Origin: Chromobacterium piscinae
Lineage (GTDB): Bacteria > Pseudomonadota > Gammaproteobacteria > Burkholderiales > Chromobacteriaceae
Length of the DNA: 39,495 nucleotides
NCBI RefSeq assembly: GCF_021129175.1
Contig: NZ_JAJOHV010000015.1
Location: forward strand, 1 to 39,495
Direction of reading: 5' to 3'
Shown here: piece by piece, positions 15,285-23,963 of the stretch
Layout: each line of letters opens with the position of its first letter
Position numbering within the stretch: the stretch's first letter is position 1
Notes under the pieces: generated by a model
The model's input: only the letters and a program-made list of their open reading frames with translations
What the model was told of the DNA's origin: nothing
Database searches by the model: none
Translations under genes and position numbers: made by a program

Positions 15285-15902
15285 CTAGTCCAGCCGGCCC
15301 AGCCGGTAAGTCTGGCCGGTCTGCGCGCCCTCTATGCTCAGGCTATAGGCGCGCGCCACCTGGCGCGCCTCCACCAGCGGCACGCCGCGGAACAGCGGCC
15401 CGTATTCGGCTTCCGATTCAGCCAGCAGCAGCGGGCTGACCAGATTGATGCGCAGCCGGCGCGGCAGCTCGACCGCGGCGGCGTTGACGAAGCCCTCCAG
15501 CGCGGCGTTGGCCATGTAGACGTTGCTCAGCAGCGGCACGATGGCCTGCGGCTGCCAGGCGCCGCCCACCAGCGTGAACGAGCCGCCGTCGGCCAGCTGG
15601 TCCAGCCCGCGCAGCACCAGATTGACCTGGCCCATCAGCTTGGAGTCCAACCCGACGCGATAGCGCTCGGCGTTCATTTCGGCCAGCGGCCCGACGTGGC
15701 CATTGCGGCCGCCGGTGGCCACCGCCACCGCGTCGAGCCGGGGCAGTTGTTGATACATGTCGGCGATGCTTTGCTCGTCTTCGATGTCCACGCGCACGTC
15801 GCCGTGATGGCGGCCGGCGGCGATGATTTCGTGGCGGCCGGACAGCTCGGCGGCGATGGCGCGGCCGATGTTGCCGCTGGCGCCTATCAGCAGGATTTTC
15901 AT
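15285..15902 (-). CDS. Atypical short-chain dehydrogenase/reductase
   Basis: A 205-residue SDR. The Rossmann motif GASGNIG (residues 7-13) binds NAD(P), and the VATGG segment corresponds to the NNAG structural motif. In the active site Tyr129 is present, but the YxxxK lysine is replaced by Ala133 (YMANA), in a YxMxNxALEGF setting shared by a small atypical SDR subgroup; catalysis may differ or be lost. VELPRRLRINLVSP is the usual SDR strand. AAGGAAGA precedes the ATG at 15902. It is divergent from a LysR regulator 94 bp away, the common arrangement for a LysR protein and its target. Confidence 0.85.
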   Translation of the reverse strand: MKILLIGASGNIGRAIAAELSGRHEIIAAGRHHGDVRVDIEDEQSIADMYQQLPRLDAVAVATGGRNGHVGPLAEMNAERYRVGLDSKLMGQVNLVLRGLDQLADGGSFTLVGGAWQPQAIVPLLSNVYMANAALEGFVNAAAVELPRRLRINLVSPLLLAESEAEYGPLFRGVPLVEARQVARAYSLSIEGAQTGQTYRLGRLD

Positions 15903-15983
15903 CTCGTCTTCCTTGCAGCTTGTGTGGGGGAACCGTCAGCTTAGGCGCGCGCGCGGCTTGGAAAAACCGGACAAACGTGGAAG

Positions 15984-15997
15984 TATTGGAACCAATA
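15984..15997. promoter_or_regulatory. Dyad operator candidate at the LysR start
   Basis: TATTGG and CCAATA are 6-bp inverted arms around AA, and the last base is the first base of the LysR ATG. The position, in the leader of the divergent SDR/LysR pair, fits an autorepression site, though the arms are shorter than a usual T-N11-A LysR box. Confidence 0.4.
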
Positions 15998-16908
15998 TGG
16001 AAACAATCGAACCCTCATCCGAACTGGCGCTGGTCTTTCTCGAAGTGGCGGAGGCCGGCAGCATCACCGCCGCTGCCGAGCGGCTGGCCACGTCCAAGTC
16101 GCAGGTCAGCAAGCAGCTGAGCCGGCTGGAGGCGCTACTGGGCGCGCAGCTGTTGTTTCGCAGCACCCGCAAACTGACGCTGACCGAGGCCGGCCATGCC
16201 TATCTCGGCTACTGCCGCCGGTTGCGGACGCTGCTGCGGGAGTCGGCCGCGGCGGTGCGCGGCCTGAGCGGCGACGCGGACGGCACGGTGAGGCTGACGG
16301 TGCCGCAGATGTTCGCCGGCGCGTTCGGCGCCGAGCTATTGTTGGCTTTTCATCAACAGTATCCGCGCATCTCGGTGGAGCTGGACGTCAGCGTGGCCGA
16401 GCGCGATCTGGAGGAGGACGGCTTCGATCTGGCCATCCGCTCCAGCCGGGAGCTGCCGCCGCAGCTGGTGGCTCGCCCGCTGTTCCAGACCCGCGACTGG
16501 GTGGTGGCGGCGCCGTCGCTGCTGGCCGAACGCGGCGCGCCGGCCGAGCCGGCCGATCTGGCGCGGCTGCCCTGCGTGGTGCACAGCCGCTACCATGGCG
16601 GCGCGCGCTGGCGTTTCGAGCGCGAGGGGCGAGCGGAAGAGGTGGAGGTGCCGCATTGGCTGCAGGTCAGCGATTACAGCCTGAACCGCAAGCTGGCCGA
16701 AGCCGGCGCCGGTTTTGCGCGGCTGCCGGATTTCGTCGCCGAAGCCGCCTTGATCGGCGGCAGGCTGGCCAGAGTGCTGGCCGGTTGGGAGACGCCGGCG
16801 CGGCCGGTCTATCTCGTCTATCCGAAGAAAACGCCGCAGCCGGCCAAGTCCCGGGCGCTGATCGATTTCTGCGCCCAGTGGTTCGCCGCCAAGCCAGGCC
16901 GGGGCTGA
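15997..16908 (+). CDS. LysR-family transcriptional regulator
   Basis: A 303-residue LysR protein. The N-terminal winged helix-turn-helix reads FLEVAEAGSITAAAERLATS then KSQVSKQLSRLEALLGAQLL. A linker helix follows, then a periplasmic-binding-protein-like effector domain (VRLTVPQMFAGAFGAELLLA, DLAIRSSRELPPQLVARPL). It belongs with the CrgA/DsdC-type group often paired with an oxidoreductase. The ATG at 15997 has only a weak ribosome-binding site (TTGGAAC), within the dyad described above, so translation could be occluded by its own binding. It probably regulates the divergent SDR. The inducer is unknown. Confidence 0.9.
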   Translation: METIEPSSELALVFLEVAEAGSITAAAERLATSKSQVSKQLSRLEALLGAQLLFRSTRKLTLTEAGHAYLGYCRRLRTLLRESAAAVRGLSGDADGTVRLTVPQMFAGAFGAELLLAFHQQYPRISVELDVSVAERDLEEDGFDLAIRSSRELPPQLVARPLFQTRDWVVAAPSLLAERGAPAEPADLARLPCVVHSRYHGGARWRFEREGRAEEVEVPHWLQVSDYSLNRKLAEAGAGFARLPDFVAEAALIGGRLARVLAGWETPARPVYLVYPKKTPQPAKSRALIDFCAQWFAAKPGRG

Positions 16909-16930
16909 GGGCGCCGGCCTAGCCGGGCGC

Positions 16931-19546
16931 TCAGCGGCGCGACAGCTCGTCCAGCCCCGCGGGTTTCAGCCGCGGCGGTCCGGACAGCGCCCGCAGGAAG
17001 GCCTGCAGCGCCTGTTTTTCCGCCTCGCTGAGGCCAAGAGGCTTGAGCAGCGGCGAAGGCTTGGGCTGGGTGTATTTGTCCAAGCCGGCCGCGGCCACCT
17101 CGTTGCCCCCGTTGTTGTAGAACTCCAGCACGCCGCCGCCGTCGTCGGTGAACAGCGGCATGTCGCCGTTGTGCATGTAGCCGCCGGTGTACAGCAGCTC
17201 GCGCAGGCCCGGCGTGCGGAAGGCGCCCATGTCCTCGGCGCGGCCGGTGACCGCGCCGCGGCCCCGGTCCTCGCGGTCGCGACCGATGAAGTGCAGGCCC
17301 AGGTTGTGGAAGCGCTGGTCGGACAATTCCGGCCCGTTGTGGCAGTTGAGGCAGCGCGCCTTGGTGCGGAACAGCTGCAGGCCCCACAGCGCCTGGTCGC
17401 TCAGGGCCTGCGCGTCTCCCTTCAGGAAACGGTCGAAGGCGCTGTCGCGGCTGATCAGCGTCCGCTCGAAGGTGGCCAGCGCCTGCGCCAGCCGTCCGCT
17501 GTCCACCGCGGCGTCGCCGAAGGCGGCGGCGAACAGCGGCGGGTATTCCGGCGCGGCGGCGATCTTGGCCACCGCCGCGGCCAGCGGCTGGTGCATTTCC
17601 AGCGGATTGGCGATCGGCCCCAGCGCTTGTTGTTCCAGGTTGGCGGCGCGGCCGTCCCAGAACAGGCGGGCGAAGTAGCCGCTGTTGATCACCGTCGGCG
17701 CGTTGCGGCCGCCCAGCTGGCCGATATGGCCGGACGAGACTTCGCGGGGGTCGGCCCAGCCGTGGGCGGGGTCGTGGCAGCTGGCGCAGGCGATGCGGTT
17801 GTTGCGCGACAGCCGGGCATCGAAGAACAGCTTTTCGCCCAGCGCCGCCTTGGCCGGCGTATAGGGATTGTCGGCCGGGAACGGCATTGCCGGCAGCAGG
17901 CCCAGATCGCGGAAACCGTCGCGGGCGGCGGCGTCCAGCGTCGGCGCCGGCCAATCCGGCTGCGCGGCCTGGCCGGGGCGGTAGCGCAGGTAGCGCTGGC
18001 GCCAGTCGGCCAGCGTGGCGGCGTCGGGCGGCGTGTCGTCGCTGTCCGGCATCGGCGGCTTGGCCGCGCGTTTGCTGATGGCCAGCAAGGCTGCGGCGCC
18101 GGTGTCGGCGTATTGGCCGTCCGCGCGCAGGATGCGCGCCTTGCCGGCATTGTCCCGCACCCAGATCGCTTGCGTCGCCGCGGCGGCGGGGAAGGCCGCG
18201 CGGAATGCGGCGTCGCCCGCCAGGCGCAGCTGCAGCCAGCGGCTGCCGTCCACGGTGCTGGGCAGCGACCAGTCGCGCTGGCCGCACCAGGCCTGGCCGT
18301 TGGCTTCGCCTAGCGCGGAAGAGACTTGCCCAGGCTGGATGTCGCGCGGGCGCGCCTGCCACAGCACCACATTGAGGAAGGCGTCCGGATGTTCGCCGTC
18401 GTCGACGCAGGCGGCGGCGTCGCCCGGCTTGGCCAGCTCGCCGGCGCGGTCCACGGGGATGTAGGGCGGAATGGTTTGCGGCAGGTCTTCCGGATTGGGC
18501 GCGTCCGGCAGCGCTGGGCCGCGCACCAGCCGTATCTTGGCCGGCATGCCCAGGCTCAGGCTGACGTGCGGCAGAGTGCGGTGGGTGTCGTCGAAGGCGA
18601 CCGCCAGCGAACCCCGCGCCTGGCGGCTGGTGGCGGTCCAGTAGAACGCCGGCTCGGCGTCGGGGAAGGCGTGGCGGTCGATCGCCGGCAGATTGCGCTG
18701 AGGGTCGAGCTGGCTCCAGTCGAGCAGCGTTTTCAGCTCGCGTTCGCTGGGCAGCCTCCAGTCGTCGTGGCCGCACAGCTTCTGCTGATTGACCGCGTCG
18801 ACGTAGGTGACGGCCAGGCAGTCCTCCTGGCCCGGCTCGCACTGGGCCGGGCGCTCGGTTTTGCGGCTGGCGCTGGCGTAATAGCTGTGCAGGCGGCTGC
18901 GCAGCCCGGATTCCGCTTTCACTTCCCAGCTGAGCCCGGTCTGGCTGTCGTCCGCGCAGCCGGCGGCATCGCCGGACGCCAGCGGGTGGCCGTCGGCGGC
19001 GTCGCGGGCCTGGAAGCGGGCGGGGCGCTTGGGATCGAGCGCGGCCAAGCTCAACTGCAGATGGGCCTGCGCGTATTCGGCGCTGACCAGGCTGCGGCCG
19101 ATGCCGAGCCGATCGATCAGGGCCTGGGCGTCGTCGATGTCGGCCAGCTTTTGCGGCTGCTGGAAGCGGGCGGCGTCGGCCGGGGCTATCTGGATGCCGT
19201 TGGCGGGGTTGTCGTCGCTGTCCAGCGTCAGCAGCAGGCGGGCGATCTTCAGCGCGGCGGGATCGCCGGCGTCTTGCGCGCCGGCCAGGCTGAGCGGGGT
19301 CAATACCGGCGAGCCGGCGGCGGCGCCGATCTCCAGTTTGCCGATGCGGAAGGCGACGGTTTCGCCGCTCAGGTATTGGAATTCGCCGGCGGCGGTGGTT
19401 TTGCCGGCGCGGGTGGGGGTTTCGTAATCCAGGCCGCTGACGGCGCTGTCGATGAAGCGGCCGGTTTGCGGCGGCGAGGCGGCGGGGCCGCCGCCGCAGC
19501 CGGCGAGCAGCAGGGCGGAGGCTAAGGTGCAGGCGAGGCGGTGCAT
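16931..19546 (-). CDS. Fur-controlled lipoprotein: Lcl/DUF1566 modules fused to a di-haem MauG/cytochrome c peroxidase domain
   Basis: An 871-residue lipoprotein with lipid Cys17 in LLLAGC. Residues ~28-170 resemble a short N-terminal domain seen in marine gammaproteobacterial lipoproteins (GRFIDSAVSGLDYET, AGEFQYLSGETVAF). Two Lcl/DUF1566-like modules follow: DDWRLPSERELKTLLDW near residue 260 and QRDWSLPS near residue 422. Residues ~540-871 form a di-haem cytochrome c peroxidase/MauG domain with CASCH (587-591) and CLNCH (732-736), the EKLFFDARLS entry motif and TPGLRELLYTGGYMHNG near the end. It is exported and probably periplasmic or surface. The peroxidase part either detoxifies H2O2 or oxidises a protein substrate. 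The promoter overlaps a Fur box. The fusion is unusual. The ATG lacks a clear ribosome-binding site; a TTG at 19567 is the alternative. Confidence 0.82.
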   Translation of the reverse strand: MHRLACTLASALLLAGCGGGPAASPPQTGRFIDSAVSGLDYETPTRAGKTTAAGEFQYLSGETVAFRIGKLEIGAAAGSPVLTPLSLAGAQDAGDPAALKIARLLLTLDSDDNPANGIQIAPADAARFQQPQKLADIDDAQALIDRLGIGRSLVSAEYAQAHLQLSLAALDPKRPARFQARDAADGHPLASGDAAGCADDSQTGLSWEVKAESGLRSRLHSYYASASRKTERPAQCEPGQEDCLAVTYVDAVNQQKLCGHDDWRLPSERELKTLLDWSQLDPQRNLPAIDRHAFPDAEPAFYWTATSRQARGSLAVAFDDTHRTLPHVSLSLGMPAKIRLVRGPALPDAPNPEDLPQTIPPYIPVDRAGELAKPGDAAACVDDGEHPDAFLNVVLWQARPRDIQPGQVSSALGEANGQAWCGQRDWSLPSTVDGSRWLQLRLAGDAAFRAAFPAAAATQAIWVRDNAGKARILRADGQYADTGAAALLAISKRAAKPPMPDSDDTPPDAATLADWRQRYLRYRPGQAAQPDWPAPTLDAAARDGFRDLGLLPAMPFPADNPYTPAKAALGEKLFFDARLSRNNRIACASCHDPAHGWADPREVSSGHIGQLGGRNAPTVINSGYFARLFWDGRAANLEQQALGPIANPLEMHQPLAAAVAKIAAAPEYPPLFAAAFGDAAVDSGRLAQALATFERTLISRDSAFDRFLKGDAQALSDQALWGLQLFRTKARCLNCHNGPELSDQRFHNLGLHFIGRDREDRGRGAVTGRAEDMGAFRTPGLRELLYTGGYMHNGDMPLFTDDGGGVLEFYNNGGNEVAAAGLDKYTQPKPSPLLKPLGLSEAEKQALQAFLRALSGPPRLKPAGLDELSRR

Positions 19547-19565
19547 TGTAATGAGAATTATTTGC
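19547..19565 (-). promoter_or_regulatory. Fur box
   Basis: TGTAATGAGAATTATTTGC matches the 19-bp Fur consensus (GATAATGATAATCATTATC) at 13 of 19 positions by my manual alignment. It lies directly next to the ATG at 19546 and just downstream of the predicted start of transcription. Iron-loaded Fur bound here would block the peroxidase-fusion gene, making it iron-starvation induced. Confidence 0.7.
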
Positions 19566-19575
19566 AAAATTCTCG

Positions 19576-19605
19576 ATTATGCCCCGCCGCGGCCTTCCGC
19601 AGCAA
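19576..19605 (-). promoter_or_regulatory. Sigma-70 promoter of the peroxidase-fusion gene
   Basis: On the minus strand, TTGCTG (19605-19600), an 18-bp spacer and CATAAT (19581-19576) precede the Fur box. Transcription would start near 19569, giving a leader of about 22 nt. The -35 lies just after the stop codon of the upstream lipoprotein gene, so the two genes need not be one transcript. Confidence 0.6.
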
Positions 19606-19609
19606 ACCA

Positions 19610-20173
19610 TTACATCGCAGGCGGGAATGTCCCCTGGTCTTCGCAGTTTTCCACCAGGATGTCGTCCGGGCTGGTATTGGGCACGTAGACCTGGTTGACC
19701 GGCGATGGCGGGAAGTCGGGATCGGGCGCGCAGTCGGCGCTTTGGCCCGGGCCCACCGCCACCTGGACGCCGGCTTTCAGCTGGCAGCGCACCACGCTGT
19801 TGAGCTGGCTCCAGGCCGGGCAGATCGCGTTGGCCGCCTGATATTGGGCGACCGGGCCCTGCGGCTGGCTGAACGACCACCAGCGGCCGAGTCGGGAATT
19901 GGGCTTGGCGCTGTCCCACACTCGGTAGACGACTACGCCGGCGGCGGCGTCCTGACGATAGACCGCGCCTTCGCACAGGCCGCCTTTGCCCGGCTCGCCG
20001 ACGGCCTTGGCCAGCAGTTCTGGATTCTGCGCCGCGCTCATGCCGGCGGGCGGCGGCAGCACGCCGCCGACGCAGCCGTTGGCGGGCAGGCCCGGTTTGG
20101 CGGGAGGGGTGGAGCAGGCAATCAGGATCAGGCTGAATGAAGCGACGACGGCGCGGCGCAGCAGGGCGGACAT
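19610..20173 (-). CDS. Lipoprotein of unknown function
   Basis: A 187-residue lipoprotein (signal MSALLRRAVVASFSLILIAC, lipid Cys at 20). The mature part has several Cys residues (GCVGG, GLCEGAVYR, AICPAW, VRCQL, DCAPD, ENCED), suggesting disulfides in the periplasm, and strand-like segments AAAGVVVYRVWDSA and LGRWWSFSQPQGPVAQY. I recognise no family. The frame extends 60 bp upstream, but the ATG at 20173 starts the signal peptide and has GGAGA before it. It lies directly upstream of the Fur-controlled peroxidase fusion in the same orientation, with a 63-bp gap that holds that gene's own promoter. A functional link is possible but not shown. Confidence 0.75.
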   Translation of the reverse strand: MSALLRRAVVASFSLILIACSTPPAKPGLPANGCVGGVLPPPAGMSAAQNPELLAKAVGEPGKGGLCEGAVYRQDAAAGVVVYRVWDSAKPNSRLGRWWSFSQPQGPVAQYQAANAICPAWSQLNSVVRCQLKAGVQVAVGPGQSADCAPDPDFPPSPVNQVYVPNTSPDDILVENCEDQGTFPPAM

Positions 20174-20254
20174 GGCGAGTCTCCAGTCGGTGGGAAAGCG
20201 GTTCGCATACTGAAAAACATAGTTGATCCGCATGTCATTTCCAGTTAAGGGCGG

Positions 20255-20282
20255 AAAAAAGGCGTCGACCTAAGTCGACGCC
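20255..20282 (-). terminator. Intrinsic terminator of the indolepyruvate oxidoreductase gene
   Basis: A perfect 9-bp stem (GGCGTCGAC / GTCGACGCC) with a 4-nt loop is followed on the minus strand by six Ts (A6 at 20255-20260). It begins 23 nt after the stop codon at 20306. Confidence 0.88.
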
Positions 20283-20305
20283 CAAAGCTGCGGAAACAAT
20301 CGTGA

Positions 20306-23300
20306 TCAGGCGACGGCGGCCTTGGCGGCGGGTTTGCCGGCCTGGGCCGGGCCGCCTTGCAGCTCGGCCTGGCGCGCCTTGGCCTGCTGGTAGTTGGCCA
20401 GCTTGATGTGGCCAAAACCGCGCACGCCTTCCCAGGTCCTCATCCATTCCACCGCCTGCGGCAGCGCGTCCGGCGACAGCTTGGCCAGCAGCGCCGGCAG
20501 CCCCTGCTCGAACTCGGCGATCAGCTGCCGTTCCAGCTTGCGGTCGTCCTGCCAGGCGAACGGGTCCAGCGCGGTGCCGCGCAGGAAGCGCAGCTTGGCC
20601 AGCACCTTCATTGCCGGCATCAGCCAGGAGCCGATGGCGATCTTGCGCGGCTGGCCGCGGGTCAGCCAGGCCACGCCGATGTGGAAGCGCAGCTTGTAGT
20701 CGCCGTCGAACTGGGCGGCCACCTCGCGCTGGAACTCGCCGTCGCTATACAGACGCGCCACTTCGTACTCGTCCTTGTAGGCCAGCAGGTGGTGGTAGGC
20801 GCGGGCGGCGGCCAGCGTCAGCGCGGTGCTGCCGGGCTGCGCGGCCTCCTCGGCCTGGCGCACCTTCTGCACCAGCGCTTTGTAGCGCTCGGCCAGCGCG
20901 CCGTTCTGGTAGGCGGCGAGCAGGGTGGCTCGGTGGTGGACCACGGCGTCCGGCGTTTCACGTGGAACGAAGGCCACCACGGCGGTCGGGCTGACCAGCG
21001 CTTCGACACGGGCCAGGTCCTGGGCGGCGTGGCGGCCCCAGGTGAAGGCGTCCTGGTTGAACTTGACCGCGGCGCCGTTCAAGCGCACCGCTTCCATGAT
21101 CGCCTCCAGCGACACCGGCACCAGGCCCTTTTGCCAGGCGTAGCCGAGCATGAACATATTGGTGGCGATGGCGTCGCCCATCAGCGCGGTGGCCAGCTTG
21201 TTGGCGTTGACTTCGCTGAAGCGGCCGGCGCCGACCGCCTCGACGATGGCGTCCTTCATCGCCTTGGCCGGGTAGCGGATGTCCGGGTTCTTCAGGAAGC
21301 CGCTGGTCGGCGATTCATAGCTGTTGACGATGGCGTGGCTGAAGCCGTCGCGCATCTTGGCCAGCGCTTCCTCGGCCGCGGTCACCACCAGGTCGCAGCC
21401 CAGCACCAGGTTGGCGTCGCCGGCGGCGATGCGCACCGCGTGCAGCTTGTCCTGAGAGTCGGCGATGCGAACGTGCGACCATACCGAGCCGCCCTTTTGC
21501 GCCAGGCCGGCCATGTCCAGCACCGTCACGCCCTTGTTGTCCAGATACGCGGCCATGCCCAGCACCTGGCCGATGGTGACCACGCCGGTGCCGCCGACGC
21601 CGGTGACCATGATGCCGAACGGCTCGTGCAGCGCCGGGATCTTCGGCATCGGCAGCGCCGGCATCTTGGCGAGGTCGGCGCTGGCGCCGGCCGGCTTCCT
21701 CAGCTTGCCGCCTTCCACAGTGACGAAGCTGGGGCAGAAGCCCTCGACACAGGAGTAGTCCTTGTTGCAGCTGGACTGGTCGATCTTGCGCTTGCGGCCC
21801 AGCGGCGTTTCCACCGGCAGCACCGACAGGCAACCGGACTTCTTGCTGCAATCGCCGCAGCCTTCGCACACGCGCTCGTTGATGAAGGCGCGCTTGGCCG
21901 GGTCGGGGAATTCGTTGCGCTTGCGGCGGCGGCGCTTCTCAGCGGCGCAGGTCTGATCGTGGATCAGGATGGTCACGCCCTCGATGTCGCGCAGCTCGCG
22001 TTGCACGCGGTCCAGTTCGCGGCGGTGGAACACGTCGATGCCGGGCGCCAGGCCCTGGGCGTTCTGGTACTTGTCCGGGTCGTCGCTGGTGATCACGATG
22101 CGCTTGACGCCCTCGGCCGCCAGCTGGCGGGTCATCATCGGCACGTCCAGGTAGCCGTCGACGTGCTGGCCGCCGGTCATCGCCACCGCGTCGTTGTACA
22201 GGATCTTGTACGTGATGTTCACTTTGCCGGCCACCGCGGCGCGGATGGCCAGGATGCCGGAGTGGAAGTAGGTGCCGTCGCCCAGGTTGGTGAAAATGTG
22301 CTTGGTGGTGGTGAACGGCGCCTGGCCCAGCCAGGTGATGCCTTCGCCGCCCATCTGGGTGAAGGTCTTGGTGGTTTCCGGGCTGATCCAGTGCGCCATG
22401 TAGTGGCAGCCGATGCCGGCCACCGCGCGGCTGCCTTCCGGCAGCTTGGTCGAGGTGTTGTGCGGGCAGCCGGAGCAGTAATGCGGCACGCGGGCGATGG
22501 ATTCGCGCGGCTGCACCAGCTGCGCCTCTTTATCGTCGTAGAACTTCAGCCGGTCGTGGATCACCGGGCTGTCGAAGATCAGCGCCAGCCGGTTGGCGAT
22601 GGCGCGGGCGATCATCGCTGGGGTCAGCTCGCCGGCGGCCGGCAGCAGCCAGTCGCCGTGCGGCAGCGCCCATTCGCCTTTCTCGGCGAACTTGCCCACC
22701 ACGCGCGGGCGTATGTCGTCGCGCCAGTTGTACAGCTGTTCCTTCAGCTGGTATTCGATGATCTGGCGCTTCTCTTCCACCACCAGGATTTCTTCCAGGC
22801 CCTGGGCGAACTGGCGCACGCCTTCCGGCTCCAGTGGCCACACCATGCCCACCTTGAAGATGCGCAGGCCGATGTCGGCGGCCTGGGCCTCGCTGATGCC
22901 AAGGTCGTCCAGCGCCTGCATCACGTCCAGGTAGCTCTTGCCGCAGGTGATGATGCCCAGGCGCGGCTTGGGCGAATCCAGCGTGATGCGGTTGAGCTTG
23001 TTTTCGCGCGCGTAGGCCAGCGCCGCGTACAGGCGGTGGTGCAGCACGCGCTTTTCCTGCGCCAGCGGGGTGTCCGGCCAGCGGATGTTGAGGCCGTCCT
23101 CGGGCAGCGGGAAATCCTTGGGAATCTTGAATTCCAGCCGTTCCGGCGTGATGTCGACGATGGCCGAGCTCTCGACGGTGTCGGTGATCGCCTTGATCGA
23201 TACCCAGCAGCCGGAATAGCGGCTCATCGCCCAGCCGTGCAGGCCCAGGTCCAGCACTTCCTGCACGCCGGACGGGCTCAGCACCGGGATCATGCTGGCG

Positions 23301-23791
23301 GCCAGGATGTGGTCGGACTGGTGCGGGAAGGTGGACGACTTGGCGGCGTGGTCGTCGCCGCAGACCAAGAGCACGCCGCCGTGCTTGGAGGTGCCGGCCG
23401 CGTTGCCGTGCTTGAGCACGTCGCCGGAGCGGTCGACGCCCGGACCCTTGCCGTACCACAGCGAGTAGACGCCGTCGTATTTGGCGCCTTCGAAAATGTT
23501 GACCTGCTGGGTGCCCCATACCGCGGTGGCGGCGAGATCTTCATTAAGGCCAGGGTGGAACACCACGTTGTGGGCGTCCAGATGCTTCTTGGCCTTGACC
23601 ATGGTCTGGTCGACATTGCCCAGCGGCGATCCCCGATAGCCGGTCACGTAGCCGGCGGTGTTGAGGCCGGCGGCGCGGTCGAGTTCCTGCTGCAGCATGG
23701 GCAGGCGCACGAGCGCCTGGATGCCTGTCATCAGAACCTGGCCGGTGGGGGCGGTGTATTTTTCTTCCAGGTCTGCGTGGCGGATTGACAT
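20306..23791 (-). CDS. Indolepyruvate:ferredoxin oxidoreductase, fused alpha-beta-gamma type
   Basis: A 1161-residue fused 2-oxoacid:ferredoxin oxidoreductase. It decarboxylates aryl or branched 2-oxoacids from amino-acid transamination to acyl-CoA, passing electrons to ferredoxin. The N-terminal pyrimidine-binding domain (VTGYRGSPLGNVDQ) is followed by a TPP-binding region (near 434, YCSGCPHNTSTKLPEGSR; GDGTYFHSG; NDAVAMTGGQ). Fe-S cysteines lie at ~639 (CEGCGDCSKKSGC) and in CNKDYSCVEGFC. The gamma domain is at ~733 (GVGGTGVVTIGQVLG, GLAQKGGSVWSHVRI), followed by a C-terminal DUF6537-like region. AGGAGGAG precedes the ATG. It is monocistronic, with its own promoter and terminator. Its coding sequence contains a parS site at 20955-20968. 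Confidence 0.93.
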   Translation of the reverse strand: MSIRHADLEEKYTAPTGQVLMTGIQALVRLPMLQQELDRAAGLNTAGYVTGYRGSPLGNVDQTMVKAKKHLDAHNVVFHPGLNEDLAATAVWGTQQVNIFEGAKYDGVYSLWYGKGPGVDRSGDVLKHGNAAGTSKHGGVLLVCGDDHAAKSSTFPHQSDHILAASMIPVLSPSGVQEVLDLGLHGWAMSRYSGCWVSIKAITDTVESSAIVDITPERLEFKIPKDFPLPEDGLNIRWPDTPLAQEKRVLHHRLYAALAYARENKLNRITLDSPKPRLGIITCGKSYLDVMQALDDLGISEAQAADIGLRIFKVGMVWPLEPEGVRQFAQGLEEILVVEEKRQIIEYQLKEQLYNWRDDIRPRVVGKFAEKGEWALPHGDWLLPAAGELTPAMIARAIANRLALIFDSPVIHDRLKFYDDKEAQLVQPRESIARVPHYCSGCPHNTSTKLPEGSRAVAGIGCHYMAHWISPETTKTFTQMGGEGITWLGQAPFTTTKHIFTNLGDGTYFHSGILAIRAAVAGKVNITYKILYNDAVAMTGGQHVDGYLDVPMMTRQLAAEGVKRIVITSDDPDKYQNAQGLAPGIDVFHRRELDRVQRELRDIEGVTILIHDQTCAAEKRRRRKRNEFPDPAKRAFINERVCEGCGDCSKKSGCLSVLPVETPLGRKRKIDQSSCNKDYSCVEGFCPSFVTVEGGKLRKPAGASADLAKMPALPMPKIPALHEPFGIMVTGVGGTGVVTIGQVLGMAAYLDNKGVTVLDMAGLAQKGGSVWSHVRIADSQDKLHAVRIAAGDANLVLGCDLVVTAAEEALAKMRDGFSHAIVNSYESPTSGFLKNPDIRYPAKAMKDAIVEAVGAGRFSEVNANKLATALMGDAIATNMFMLGYAWQKGLVPVSLEAIMEAVRLNGAAVKFNQDAFTWGRHAAQDLARVEALVSPTAVVAFVPRETPDAVVHHRATLLAAYQNGALAERYKALVQKVRQAEEAAQPGSTALTLAAARAYHHLLAYKDEYEVARLYSDGEFQREVAAQFDGDYKLRFHIGVAWLTRGQPRKIAIGSWLMPAMKVLAKLRFLRGTALDPFAWQDDRKLERQLIAEFEQGLPALLAKLSPDALPQAVEWMRTWEGVRGFGHIKLANYQQAKARQAELQGGPAQAGKPAAKAAVA
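20955..20968. other. parS site inside the oxidoreductase coding sequence
   Basis: GTTTCACGTGGAAC (reverse strand GTTCCACGTGAAAC) matches the parS core. It is read in frame on the minus strand as Val-Pro-Arg-Glu-Thr. Embedding in a coding region is common for chromosomal parS sites. Confidence 0.82.
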
Positions 23792-23963
23792 GGTTTCTCC
23801 TCCTGTCGTGCTCGCTTGTGGCGATCAGCCCGCGGCTGCCTTGTGGGCGGCTGGTTCCGGGCGCTTGCTGTGCTGGCGGGCGCCGGGGACACTTTATTTT
23901 TATACCTTGTGCCCTGGGTATGCGCGGCTGTCGCAGCTTAGAGTGTTAACCCTAATGCCGCCG

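Noticed and set aside
16909-16930. Terminator hairpin between the LysR gene and the peroxidase fusion
   Set aside because: The GGCGCCGG/CCGGGCGC-like arms pair only imperfectly and have no T-tract on either strand.
16818-19976. A 1052-codon minus-strand frame over the peroxidase fusion
   Set aside because: It is Arg/Pro-rich and without motifs, while the overlapping frame has a lipobox, two CxxCH motifs and Lcl modules.
20357-23788. A 1143-codon open frame on the plus strand
   Set aside because: It is fully antisense to the well-supported indolepyruvate oxidoreductase; its translation is Gln/Val/His/Arg-rich low-complexity with no domain, typical of shadow frames in GC-rich DNA.
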